In this document: in pieces, positions 1 to 7,535 of the stretch
Numbering within the stretch: the first letter of the stretch is position 1
How the letters are laid out: each line of letters starts with the position of its first letter
Notes under the pieces: generated by a model
Told to the model about the DNA's origin: nothing
What the model saw: the letters and a program-made list of their open reading frames with translations, nothing else
Database searches by the model: none
Translations under genes and position numbers: made by a program
Assembly: GCA_964555675.1 (NCBI GenBank)
Contig: CAZKTU010000033.1
Coordinates: 1 to 41,298 of the forward strand
DNA: 41,298 nucleotides
Reading direction: 5' to 3'
Source: CAIWXH01 sp964555675
GTDB lineage: Bacteria; Chloroflexota; Chloroflexia; Chloroflexales; Chloroflexaceae

Positions 1-194
1 TGGTCGAGGCGACGCCGACGACGTTCTTTCGGCCGCCGTACGTGGGCGGCCGGGGCTGGGTCGGGATCTGCCTTGACGCGATCGACGACGAGCAGCTGCG
101 GCTGTACATCGAGACCGCGTGGGAGTTGGTGGCCCCGAAGCGTCTGCGGGCGAGCCGGAGCAGCGCCGGGGGAACGGATACCTCAGGCGTTTAG
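1..194 (+). CDS. MmcQ/YjbR-family protein, C-terminal fragment
   Basis: The frame is open from base 3 and ends at TAG 192-194, giving about 63 residues; the 5' part lies outside the window. The readable tail contains PPYVGGRGWVGICLD followed by an acidic helix and ELVAPKRLRA. This matches the end of the MmcQ/YjbR (DUF419) family, small DNA-binding-like CyaY-fold proteins of unknown role. The family normally ends soon after the PKRL motif; here a short low-complexity extension follows. It has no operon partner on its right, since the next genes run leftward. A relic of the same 3' end is found at 14540-14605. Identification is from motif memory only. Confidence 0.72.
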   Translation, partial: VEATPTTFFRPPYVGGRGWVGICLDAIDDEQLRLYIETAWELVAPKRLRASRSSAGGTDTSGV

Positions 195-291
195 GCCCTC
201 GCTGGAGCGGGAGTGGACGAGACCGTCCCGCAGCTTCCAGGTGGGGGCGCCGCTTCCGCCAGGATGAGCCCTCAGCGCGGCGCACTCCCCG

Positions 292-831
292 CTACGGCTG
301 CGCGGGTGGTTCGCCCACAGCGTCCAGCGCGCATCCGAACAGCTGCACGGGCTCGTCCTCGCCGGGGTAGGGGATGAGCCCCTCGACGCGAAAGCCGAGC
401 TTCTGGAGCAGCTGTGCCGAGCGCTCGTTGTCGCGGGCGGTGATCGCGACGACGCGCCGCAAGCCGAGCCTCACGACCGCATCGCGCAGCACACCTGCAG
501 CCGCCTCGAAGGCATAGCCCGCCCCGCGGAAGGGCGGCATGAAGGCGAAGCCGAGGTCGACATCGGGGAGGAAGTCACGTTTGATCAGCCCGCACAGGCC
601 GATGGCCTCGTCGCCATGCTTCAGCTCGGTCAGATAGAGGCCGAAGCCGTGCTCGGCATAGCTGCGCGCCGGCCCGTTCTGGATGTAGGCGACAGCCTGC
701 TCCTCGCTGCGCACCCCGCGGTCGCCGATATAGCGCAGCCAGTCGGGGTCGTTGAGCAACGCGACGATGAACGGCGCATCGCCGGCCTCAAGGTGGCGCA
801 GGCGCAGACGGGCAGTTTCGAGTACGACCAC
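292..831 (-). CDS. GNAT N-acetyltransferase, RimJ/RimL type
   Basis: 179 residues, starting at GTG 831 behind TGAGGT. It opens with ETARLRLRHLEAGDA, typical of RimJ/RimL-like acetyltransferases, and has the acetyl-CoA loop around FRGAGYAFEAA (about residues 100-115) and a C-terminal NERSAQLLQKLGFR segment. Such enzymes acetylate N-termini, amines or small molecules in the cytoplasm; the substrate cannot be told from sequence. The start lies 7 bp after the stop of the ureohydrolase gene and its ribosome site overlaps that stop. It is therefore most likely the fifth and last gene of the leftward operon beginning at 2844. Confidence 0.85.
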   Translation of the reverse strand: MVVLETARLRLRHLEAGDAPFIVALLNDPDWLRYIGDRGVRSEEQAVAYIQNGPARSYAEHGFGLYLTELKHGDEAIGLCGLIKRDFLPDVDLGFAFMPPFRGAGYAFEAAAGVLRDAVVRLGLRRVVAITARDNERSAQLLQKLGFRVEGLIPYPGEDEPVQLFGCALDAVGEPPAQP

Positions 832-838
832 GATTACC

Positions 839-1681
839 TCACGGATGTCTACGTTCTACGCTTGTGAGCATCTGGGCCAGGATCTCCTTCACGAGCTTGG
901 CCGCCAGCGCTGCTGTGATGCCGGTCGGGTCGCGCACCGGGTTGAGCTCGACCAGATCTGCGCCGACCAGGGGTACGGGCAGCGACTGGATGATGCCCAG
1001 CACCTCGCGGGTGGTGAAGCCGCCCGGCTCGTGGTGCGAGACGCCGGGGGCGAAGGCGGGGTCGAGGGCGTCGAGGTCGAGCGAGAGGTAGAGCGGGCCG
1101 CGTAGCCCCAGGTCCATCCCTGGCCGCCAGTCGCGCATCTCGACCACCTCGACCCCGAAACGTTTCGCCTGCGCCCGCTGGTGCGGGTTGAGCGTGCGGA
1201 TGCCGACTTGGACCAGCCGGGCGATCCGCCCCTCCTCCAGCGCGCGGGCGAAGGGGCAGGCGTGCGAGAGCCGGTCGCCGTCGAGCTCGTCGTACAGGTC
1301 GGGGTGGGCGTCAATATGCAGCACGGTGAGGCCCGGGTGGGCCTCGCCGTAGGCCCGGAGTAGCGGGAAGCTCACGGCGTGGTCACCACCAAGGGCGAAG
1401 AGCCGCCCGCCCCGCTCGAGGACGGCGGAGGCAGCGCCGGTGATGGTCGCCAGGGCCGCCTCGTCGTTAGCGGGGATGGCGAGATCTCCAAGATCACGCC
1501 AGCGCCCGTCAGCCCCGAGGTCGTGACCGCTCTCGGCGCAGAGGTTCATCGCCCCGCTGTGGAGGGTGGCGCGGATTTGCTGTGGGGCGAGGGCCGGCCC
1601 TCGCAGGAACGAGGAATGGGCGTCCCAGGGCACGCCCAGCAGCGCCACCTGTCCGGGCGCTAGCGCGTCGAGCTCACGCAT
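839..1681 (-). CDS. Agmatinase/arginase-family ureohydrolase
   Basis: 280 residues from ATG 1681, chosen because AGGAGGG lies 6 nt upstream; an upstream in-frame codon at 1711 has no such site. The binuclear-manganese motifs are all visible: GGDH (His101), HIDAHPD (Asp124, His126, Asp128) and SLDLDALDP (Asp202, Asp204). Members hydrolyse a guanidino or formimino group, giving urea or formamide from agmatine, arginine or formimidoylglutamate. The single-domain length and the GVPWD N-terminus favour the agmatinase side, but the substrate is not certain. It overlaps the chorismate-mutase-like gene by 8 bp, which implies translational coupling inside the operon. Confidence 0.88.
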   Translation of the reverse strand: MRELDALAPGQVALLGVPWDAHSSFLRGPALAPQQIRATLHSGAMNLCAESGHDLGADGRWRDLGDLAIPANDEAALATITGAASAVLERGGRLFALGGDHAVSFPLLRAYGEAHPGLTVLHIDAHPDLYDELDGDRLSHACPFARALEEGRIARLVQVGIRTLNPHQRAQAKRFGVEVVEMRDWRPGMDLGLRGPLYLSLDLDALDPAFAPGVSHHEPGGFTTREVLGIIQSLPVPLVGADLVELNPVRDPTGITAALAAKLVKEILAQMLTSVERRHP

Positions 1682-1994
1682 CGCCGCCCTCCTGACCGGT
1701 TGCGCGCGCATCCACTACCCCCTGCTCGCGACGGGTGAAGTACTCGACCAGCAGCGTGAAGAGCTGGGCGACCACCTCGGGGTCAAGGCCCTCCTCGGCC
1801 GCCCAGGCGCGGCGCTGCTCGAGCATGGCCCGCACGCGATCCGGCGCGCGCACCGAGGCCGCGTCGGTCTTGAAGCGTGCCGCGGCGTGAACATAGCCCG
1901 CCCGGCGGCCCAGCAGCGCCAGCAGCTCCCGGTCGAGCGTGTCGATCGCCTCCCGCACCTCGGCCAGGGTGGTGCACTCCTCGGCTGGTTTCAT
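1674..1994 (-). CDS. Chorismate mutase type II / isochorismate-pyruvate lyase (PchB-like)
   Basis: 106 residues, all-helical AroQ fold. The start ATG 1994 has AAAGGAG just upstream and overlaps the preceding stop by 4 bp (ATGA). Arg14, Arg31 and Lys42 (in ARFK) fall at the positions recalled for the PchB active site, and the motifs AAARFKTD and LEQRRAWAAEEGLDP are typical of the PchB subfamily. It could therefore either convert chorismate to prephenate or lyse isochorismate to salicylate and pyruvate; sequence alone does not separate these. No isochorismate synthase or siderophore gene is nearby, so a salicylate role lacks support from context. It sits between a SnoaL-like protein and a ureohydrolase. 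Confidence 0.85.
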   Translation of the reverse strand: MKPAEECTTLAEVREAIDTLDRELLALLGRRAGYVHAAARFKTDAASVRAPDRVRAMLEQRRAWAAEEGLDPEVVAQLFTLLVEYFTRREQGVVDARATGQEGGDA

Positions 1995-2422
1995 GAGCGC
2001 TCCTTTCGCTGCACCGCTTCCGGAAGCCAGGTCTCGTGGACATGCACCCAAGCGAGGCCGTTGGGCGTGCCGGGCTGATCGCGAAAGACGACCGTGCTGA
2101 GCCGCCCCGTGACTGTGCCGTCGGCGTGTCGCTGCCACTCCTCGTAGGTGGCCACGGTCAGCCCACCTTGGGCGTACCGCAGCTCGGCGTTTTCGATCCA
2201 CATCTGCCAGCCGGGACGGCTGCCGTGGGCCGCCCGCAGCTGGGCGAGGAGGGCCGGACCTGAGATGCTCTCGCCGCCGGGCGTGACGATGGTAAACTCG
2301 AGCGCCTGGGTATCCACCAGGCGGGCATAGACCTCGTCGGTTGCCGGGAGTGTGCCGCCGAGCCAGCCCTGGAAAAAGTCATGCAGCTCGACGACCTCGG
2401 CGTGCCATGGTGGGAGGGTCAT
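1991..2422 (-). CDS. SnoaL/NTF2-like domain protein
   Basis: 143 residues from ATG 2422, which overlaps the previous stop as ATGA. A small alpha+beta protein with pattern HDFFQGWLGG, LEFTIVTPGG, MWIENAELR and WVHVHETWLP, as expected for cone-shaped NTF2-like folds that bind or isomerise small ligands, often ketosteroid-isomerase or SnoaL relatives. No catalytic residues can be assigned with confidence. Its overlap with both neighbours (4 bp at each end) shows that it belongs to the DUF2237 to GNAT operon, so it may act on the same unknown metabolite. Confidence 0.75.
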   Translation of the reverse strand: MTLPPWHAEVVELHDFFQGWLGGTLPATDEVYARLVDTQALEFTIVTPGGESISGPALLAQLRAAHGSRPGWQMWIENAELRYAQGGLTVATYEEWQRHADGTVTGRLSTVVFRDQPGTPNGLAWVHVHETWLPEAVQRKERS

Positions 2423-2844
2423 ATGGCGCCCCCGGCAACATCGACGGCGTGGCGCAGAAGGTCCTCGCGGCGCACGATCTCCAGGGCGGCCGCGTGGGTG
2501 GCGGCCAGCACCACCGGCGGGGCGACGCCCGCCTCCAGGGCCTCCTGCCAGCGGTCGGCGCACAGGCACCAGCGGTCGCCCGGCTTGAGACCGGGGAAGC
2601 CGTACTCGGGTCGCGGCGTGCTCAGGTCGTTGCCCCGCGAGCGGCTGAAGGCCAGGAACTCCGCCGTCACCTGGGCGCAGACGACGTGGACGCCGAGGTC
2701 GTCTGGCCCCGTGTCGCAGCAGCCGGTGCGGTAGAAGCCGGTCAGGGGTGCGGTGCTGCACGTACCCAGGGGGCCGCCCAGGACATTACGGGCCGCGGGG
2801 GCGGTGTGCTTGCCGTTCGTCGTGTGCCGTCCGTTGGTACTCAT
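2419..2844 (-). CDS. DUF2237 family protein
   Basis: 141 residues from ATG 2844, selected because AAAGGAGGGAG precedes it closely. It carries the highly conserved DUF2237 signature: NVLGGPLGTCS, GFYRTGCCDTG, VCAQVTAEFL, FSRSRGNDLSTP and the GDRWCLCADRW block. Several Cys are kept in pairs (CC, CLC), compatible with metal or redox chemistry, but the biochemical function of the family is not known to me. It is the first gene of a five-gene leftward operon and is preceded by an extended -10 promoter at 2924-2932. Confidence 0.9.
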   Translation of the reverse strand: MSTNGRHTTNGKHTAPAARNVLGGPLGTCSTAPLTGFYRTGCCDTGPDDLGVHVVCAQVTAEFLAFSRSRGNDLSTPRPEYGFPGLKPGDRWCLCADRWQEALEAGVAPPVVLAATHAAALEIVRREDLLRHAVDVAGGAI

Positions 2845-2923
2845 CCAGCTCCCTCCTTTAGCCCGGCAGCGCGGGTCGTCTGCGAGCTGCTCAGCTGTAC
2901 CGCAAGCAGCTCCCACCCGAACA

Positions 2924-2953
2924 ATTGTAGCATCCGCGGCATCGGCATGCCGC
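2924..2953 (-). promoter_or_regulatory. Extended -10 promoter and overlapping dyad for the DUF2237 operon
   Basis: On the minus strand TGC-TACAAT (2932 to 2924) forms an extended -10 element, which puts the transcript start near 2917 and a leader of about 73 nt before the ATG at 2844. A perfect dyad GCGGCAT/ATGCCGC (2936-2942 and 2947-2953) covers the usual -35 position, where no consensus hexamer is visible. This suggests a regulated promoter. The block 2915-2934 is repeated exactly at 13805-13824. Confidence 0.5.
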
Positions 2954-3115
2954 AATCAGTCCGTCATCCTGGCACTGGGTGAAAATGTCGGCCAACGGGA
3001 CGAGCCGGCACATCGACCGGAATGGTTCCGGGCACGATGGCGGAACGGTCGGCTGATACCGTTGGCGCATCGACGCCGGAGTGACCGGCGTCAGCACCAG
3101 ACCGGAGGCCTACCA

Positions 3116-3955
3116 ATGACTGCACAGACGAGTGCCTTTTCGCTCGCGGACATTCACCTTGCCACAGGCATACGCATGCACTATGCCGAGCAGGGCCACC
3201 CCGCCGACCATCCCCTTGTTCTGCTCCACGGCCTGAGCGACTCCTGGTTCTCCTACAGCCGCGTGCTGCCGGAGCTCGCCAGGAGCTACCACGTCTACGC
3301 CCTCGACCAGCGCGGGCACGGCGACTCGGAGCGGCCCAGCGACGGGTATACGATGGCCAGCATGGCCGCCGATGTCGTGGCCTTTCTGGACGCCATGGGC
3401 CTCCACAAGGTCACTCTGGTCGGCCACTCGATGGGCAGCATCGTGGCGACCGAGGTGGCTCTCGCCGCCCCCGAGCGCCTGGCGGCCCTGGTGCTCATCG
3501 GCGCGAACACGAGCTGGGACGCGCCTGAGCTCGTGGCGTTCCAGCAGGTGGTCGACGGGCTGGAGGACCCGATCGCCGCCGAGTTCGTGCGCGAGTTCCA
3601 GGCCAGCACGGCCTTCGAGCCGCTGCCGGAGGCCTTCATGGAGCGGGTGGTGGCCGAGAGTCTCAAGCTGCCGGCCCACGTCTGGCGCGGGGCCCTGGGC
3701 GGAAGTATCGCCGCCGACTATGCCGGCCGGCTCGGCGCTATCCAGACCCGCACGCTGGTGATCGGGGGCGAGGACGACGCCTACTGCCCCCAGGCCAAGC
3801 AGCGCGAGCTCGCCGCCCGCCTGCCGAACGCTGAGCTGAAGCTCTACGCACGGCTCGGCCACTGCCCCCACTGGGAGCGGCCCGAGGCGTTCGTGCGCGA
3901 CCTGGAGCAGTTCCTCACCAGGACGCTCCCGAAGCGGTTTCGCGGCCTGAGCTAG
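3116..3955 (+). CDS. Alpha/beta-fold hydrolase
   Basis: 279 residues from ATG 3116, with CCGGAGG 7 nt upstream. The fold landmarks are in order: the HG oxyanion motif LLHGLSDSW (about 36-44), DQRGHGDS (64-71), the nucleophile elbow GHSMGS with Ser105, an acidic residue in GGEDDAYC (Asp220/221) and the catalytic histidine in LGHCPHWE (His249). A cap region lies between about 140 and 205. Family members hydrolyse esters, lactones, epoxides or C-C bonds; the substrate cannot be inferred. It is divergent from the DUF2237 operon and is followed by a repeat element rather than by a partner gene. Confidence 0.88.
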   Translation: MTAQTSAFSLADIHLATGIRMHYAEQGHPADHPLVLLHGLSDSWFSYSRVLPELARSYHVYALDQRGHGDSERPSDGYTMASMAADVVAFLDAMGLHKVTLVGHSMGSIVATEVALAAPERLAALVLIGANTSWDAPELVAFQQVVDGLEDPIAAEFVREFQASTAFEPLPEAFMERVVAESLKLPAHVWRGALGGSIAADYAGRLGAIQTRTLVIGGEDDAYCPQAKQRELAARLPNAELKLYARLGHCPHWERPEAFVRDLEQFLTRTLPKRFRGLS

Positions 3956-3961
3956 TATTCC

Positions 3962-4050
3962 GTCCGAGCTACTCTGACGGGTTGCGTAGTCTTTTTCGGG
4001 GAGGCCAAGCCTCCCCGTGCCCCTCCTGAAGCCGTCAAATGAGCTCGGAC
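3962..4050. repeat. 89-bp inverted-repeat (MITE-like) element
   Basis: The ends 3962-3984 and 4028-4050 are inverted copies matching at 18 of 23 positions, with a perfect 9-bp outer core GTCCGAGCT/AGCTCGGAC. Between them is a perfect hairpin CGGGGAGGC-caa-GCCTCCCCG (3997-4017), preceded by a run of five T on the plus strand. There is no coding capacity. A second copy of one end, 21 of 23 identical, occurs alone at 21407-21429. The element lies between two convergent genes, so it may also work as a transcription barrier. Confidence 0.5.
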
Positions 4051-4058
4051 AGAGCATT

Positions 4059-4268
4059 ACCATCACACGCTGATTGCACTCACCGCTTCGGCCTGTTCCC
4101 ACGCGGCGAGGGCNNNNNNNNNNNNNNNNNNNNNNNNNNNNNNNNNNNNNNNNNNNNNNNNNNNNNNNNNNNNNNNNNNNNNNNNNNNNNNNNNNNNNNN
4201 NNNNNNNNNNNNNACCATCACACGCTGATTGCACTCACCGCTTCGGCCTGTTCCCACGCGGCGAGGGC
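4059..4268. other. 100-N scaffold gap flanked by an exact 55-bp duplication
   Basis: Bases 4114-4213 are N. The 55 bp before the gap (4059-4113) are identical to the 55 bp after it (4214-4268). Two contigs overlapping by an assembler k-mer, then joined with a fixed 100-N spacer, would give exactly this. The true sequence most likely continues from 4113 to 4269 with no gap. Confidence 0.85.
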
Positions 4269-7200
4269 GCTGCGCACCTGGGCCACCGCTTTGTCGAGAA
4301 CGAGTGTTGTGGGCACGCTCACCTGGTTGATCGCGCCGTCCGGCGGCGGCTCCTGTTCGAGGCCGAGCAGGAGTTGCGCAGCCTGATCGCTGGTTTCGCG
4401 CTCGGCCGCGGGGTGGCGCAGGGCAAGCGTGAGCATCGCGCGCGCCTCGCGGGTGCGGCCGCCCACGATCAGCAACTCGCTGGCGCTGACCAGAATGGCG
4501 AGGGTGAGCGGCAGGAGCCCGATCTCGTGTGCGAGGGCGAGGGCAGAGCGAAAGTGGCTCGCGGCTGTGTCCTGCTTCCCCAACGCCATGTGCGCCCTCC
4601 CCTGGCCCAACTGGGCCTCTGCCAGCCCCCGCAGGTCGCCCCGCGTGCGGTAGATCGCCAGGCTGCGCATGAAGAGGGCGTCGGCCTCCGCCGGCGCACC
4701 CTCGCGCAAGGCGACCATGCCCTCACAACACAGGGCGAGGGCCTTGCCCTCGGGGTCCTGAAAGGCTTCGCGAATGGCGTAGCTGGCCTGGAAGTAGCGG
4801 CGCGCCTCCAGGAAGTGCCCCTGCCCCTGGGCGGCTCGACCCAGATCGATCAGCACGTAGGCCTCGAACCAGCGATCTTGCTCCAGCTGCACTGCGGCAT
4901 AGGCCTGTTCGGCGGCGTGGCGCGCCCGGTCGTAGAGCCCCTGGGCCAGAGCGGTGCGCGCCACGAGAAACCAGGCGAAGGGCCGCTGCGAGCGGTAGGC
5001 ATCGCTCATGCTCAGCCGCAGGTAGGCCTCCGAGAGGCGGGCAGCCTCCGCGAAGTTGCCCTCGAAGAGGGCCAGCAGCGCCAGCCCCGCACGCGGATCG
5101 CTGGCGCGGCCGGCCGCCGTCGCCTCAAATCCCAGGCCCAGGTAGAGCTGCCGGGTCTCCTCCAGTCCAGCCCGGCCGGCGGCGAACTGCCCACAGTTCA
5201 AATACAGCCAGGCCTGCTCGTGCAGCGCATCGGCGAGGAGCCGGTCGCGCGTTTCGCTCGGCGGAACACGGCGCAGGCTGCGGATCGCCGGCTCGAGCAG
5301 TGCGATGCCGTCCTCGACGGGGCCGCGGTACAGGTAGAAATTGCCGAGGGTATTGATGGCCCGGCCAAGCCGCTCGACGCTCCCGTGCTCGACCGCGTAG
5401 TGCCAGGCCAGGCGGATATTCTCCAGCTCGGCGGCGAGCTCCGCGGTGCGAACGGCGTCGCGCCCTTCGGAGACCGCCTCGTCGCGCTCGATCACGAAGG
5501 CGAGGTAGTAGTCGCTATGGGCCTGGCGCGCTCGCGCCGCCTCGTCCGGTCGCGCCACGAGCTGCCGCTCGGCGTACTGGCGCAGCAGCTCGTGGATCTG
5601 GTAGCGCCCGTCGGGGTCGAGGCGCACAAGGGATTTGTCGACGAGGGTCGCGAGATGGGAGAGCGAGGCGCCGGTCACGTAGAGGGCGGCCTCGGCGCTG
5701 AAACCGCCGCGGAAGATGGCCAGGCTCATCAGCAGCCCCTGCGCCGCCGGGTCGAGCAGTTGCCAGGAGGAGTCGAACACGGCCTGTACGCTGCGGTGCC
5801 GATCGGGCAGGTTGCGCTGGCGGGCGACGAGAAAGGTCAGGCTGCGGGAGATCTCGGCGGCGATCTGCCCACAGCGCATCGCCGAGGCCCAGGCGGCCGC
5901 GAGCTCGAGCGCCAGGGGCATCCCGTCGACCAGGCGGCAGATCGCGGCCACGGCCTCCGGCTCTTCGGCGAGCGAGAATCCCGGCTGAGCGCGGCCGGCC
6001 CGCTCGGCGAAGAGGCGTACGGCGGGGTACTGCTCGAGCGGGGCAATCAGGCCGGCCTCTGGCGGAACGGCGAGCCCGCCCAGGGGGTACGACCACTCTT
6101 CCTGGAGGTTCAGCACTTCGCGCGAGGTGACCAGCAGGCGCACGCCCGGGGCGGCGACGAGCAGATCGCTCAGCATCGTCGCGCCCTCCAGCAGATGCTC
6201 GAAGTTGTCCAGCACGAGCAGAAGCTGTCTGTCGCCAAGATGGCTATACAACTGCACCTGGGGCGGCGCGGTCCCGGTCAGCCGGCAGCCGACCGCGTCG
6301 GCGATGGTGGCAATCAGCTGCTCTGGCCCCGGGATCGGCTGGAGATTGACGAAGGCCACCCCGTCCGCGAAGGCGGGCTCTACACGCCTGGCGAGCTCGA
6401 GGGCCAGGCGGGTCTTGCCGATCCCGCCGGGGCCGACCAGGGTGATCAGACGGGCGTGAGGGGACTGCAAGTAGGTGTGCAGGTTGGCGAGCTCTTGCTC
6501 GCGGCCCAGCAGCGGGGTCGCCGGCGAGGGGAGCCGTCGCCGTGGGGGCTGTGCGTCGGGCTGCTCAGGAGCGGATGGCGCCGGGAAGGTGGGCGAGGCT
6601 TCTGTAAGCTGGGGCACGATCCGGCGTGCCTGGATCGCCTCCGCCAGAGCGACCGTCGCAGCCTCGGGGGCCGCGCCCAGTTCGGCGTCGAGCAGCCGTA
6701 CACACTCCTGATACTGACGCAGCGCCGCGCTGTGGCGGCCCGATAGGGCATACAGCTCCATGAGCGCCCGATGGGCCGGCTCGTGGAGCGGGTCGAGGTG
6801 AAGCCAGCGCCGTGCGAGAGCGGTCGCCTGCTCGTACTCGCCTCGTGTCCGATGCCAGTGGCCGAGCCACTGCAGCGCCCGGGCCAGCTGGTCGCGCAGC
6901 GCCTCGCGCTGGAAGAACTGCCACTCCTCGAACGCGGCGCAGCCGGGGAGCTGTAGGCCGATCAGAAAGTCGTCGCTGTACAGCCCGATGGCGTCGCTCA
7001 GATCCTTGGCGCAGCTCGGGCAGAGCTCGCCGGCTGAATGGTTGTGGGCGACGACCTGGGCGAGCTGCGCGTTGAAATGGGCGACATCAACCCACAGATC
7101 GGCCCCGGCGTTGCGCACGATCTGGCGGCGATCGGCGTAGAGCAGGTCGGCCCCGAGGGCGGCGCGCAGCCCCGAGAGCTCGCGGCGTAGGCCATTGCGC

Positions 7201-7373
7201 GCCGCCTCGGCATCGAGCTCGGGCCAGAACAGGGTCGCCAGAAGCTCGCGCTCGTGGGGTTGGCCGGTGACGGCGAGATAGGCGAGCAGCGCGACGGCCT
7301 TGGAGCGCGTGGGCGTAACATCCTGGCCGTCACGAGCGATCCGCGGCGTCCCAAACAGCGATAGACGCAGCAC
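4218..7373 (-). CDS. SARP-type transcriptional regulator (OmpR-like DBD, BTAD, NB-ARC ATPase, TPR)
   Basis: 1051 residues from GTG 7373, chosen for GGAAGGAG 6 nt upstream and because the DNA-binding domain begins right there (LRLSLFGTPRI). Order: winged-helix DBD about 1-80, bacterial transcriptional activation domain about 90-245, linker, then an NTPase with P-loop VGPGGIGKT (about 313-321), Walker B LLLVLDNFEH and VTSREVL, then helical TPR-type repeats to the end. This is the AfsR/LuxR-like large ATP-dependent activator layout. The activation domain carries an HNH...CPSC group (near residues 110-121) that could bind metal. It is divergent from a flavin oxidase, its likely target. The C-terminus lies in the 55-bp block duplicated by the scaffold gap; the stop is unaffected. 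Confidence 0.9.
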   Translation of the reverse strand: MLRLSLFGTPRIARDGQDVTPTRSKAVALLAYLAVTGQPHERELLATLFWPELDAEAARNGLRRELSGLRAALGADLLYADRRQIVRNAGADLWVDVAHFNAQLAQVVAHNHSAGELCPSCAKDLSDAIGLYSDDFLIGLQLPGCAAFEEWQFFQREALRDQLARALQWLGHWHRTRGEYEQATALARRWLHLDPLHEPAHRALMELYALSGRHSAALRQYQECVRLLDAELGAAPEAATVALAEAIQARRIVPQLTEASPTFPAPSAPEQPDAQPPRRRLPSPATPLLGREQELANLHTYLQSPHARLITLVGPGGIGKTRLALELARRVEPAFADGVAFVNLQPIPGPEQLIATIADAVGCRLTGTAPPQVQLYSHLGDRQLLLVLDNFEHLLEGATMLSDLLVAAPGVRLLVTSREVLNLQEEWSYPLGGLAVPPEAGLIAPLEQYPAVRLFAERAGRAQPGFSLAEEPEAVAAICRLVDGMPLALELAAAWASAMRCGQIAAEISRSLTFLVARQRNLPDRHRSVQAVFDSSWQLLDPAAQGLLMSLAIFRGGFSAEAALYVTGASLSHLATLVDKSLVRLDPDGRYQIHELLRQYAERQLVARPDEAARARQAHSDYYLAFVIERDEAVSEGRDAVRTAELAAELENIRLAWHYAVEHGSVERLGRAINTLGNFYLYRGPVEDGIALLEPAIRSLRRVPPSETRDRLLADALHEQAWLYLNCGQFAAGRAGLEETRQLYLGLGFEATAAGRASDPRAGLALLALFEGNFAEAARLSEAYLRLSMSDAYRSQRPFAWFLVARTALAQGLYDRARHAAEQAYAAVQLEQDRWFEAYVLIDLGRAAQGQGHFLEARRYFQASYAIREAFQDPEGKALALCCEGMVALREGAPAEADALFMRSLAIYRTRGDLRGLAEAQLGQGRAHMALGKQDTAASHFRSALALAHEIGLLPLTLAILVSASELLIVGGRTREARAMLTLALRHPAAERETSDQAAQLLLGLEQEPPPDGAINQVSVPTTLVLDKAVAQVRSALAAWEQAEAVSAISV

Positions 7374-7414
7374 GACGCACTCCTTCCACGACCAACCGTG
7401 GGTATGTGTCGCCC

Positions 7415-7423
7415 ATCGTAGCA
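7415..7423 (-). promoter_or_regulatory. Extended -10 promoter for the SARP-type regulator
   Basis: On the minus strand TGC-TACGAT (7423 to 7415) resembles the extended -10 elements at 2924, 13814 and 25748. It would start a transcript near 7408, about 35 nt ahead of the GTG at 7373. Confidence 0.4.
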
Positions 7424-7449
7424 TCGCCCCGCGCATCGGCCATCGAACC

Positions 7450-7468
7450 GCAGGCTGATTCAGCCTGC
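7450..7468. promoter_or_regulatory. Perfect 19-nt palindrome, candidate operator
   Basis: GCAGGCTGA-T-TCAGCCTGC has arms of 9 bp with one central base. It lies in the intergenic region between the SARP-type regulator and the flavin oxidase, about 27 bp upstream of the regulator's -10 element. Its position fits a dimeric regulator site; the protein is unknown. Confidence 0.5.
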
Positions 7469-7535
7469 CGAAGGAGCGTTCAGCGCGGGCTCGAGTGGAC
7501 GTTGACATGGCCCTGCCCCCCAGGCCGCGAATGTA

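Noticed and set aside
1674..1994. Salicylate/siderophore synthesis gene
   Set aside because: PchB-like residues are present, but no isochorismate synthase, NRPS or iron gene is close, so the role was left open.
3997..4017. Intrinsic terminator
   Set aside because: The stem is perfect but the T-run lies before it on the plus strand and no U-tract follows it on either strand. It fits better as part of the inverted-repeat element.
4074..6746. An 890-codon open frame on the plus strand across the first gap
   Set aside because: It is antisense to the SARP-type gene, has no recognisable domain, crosses the N gap, and is explained by the high GC content that removes stops in the opposite strand.
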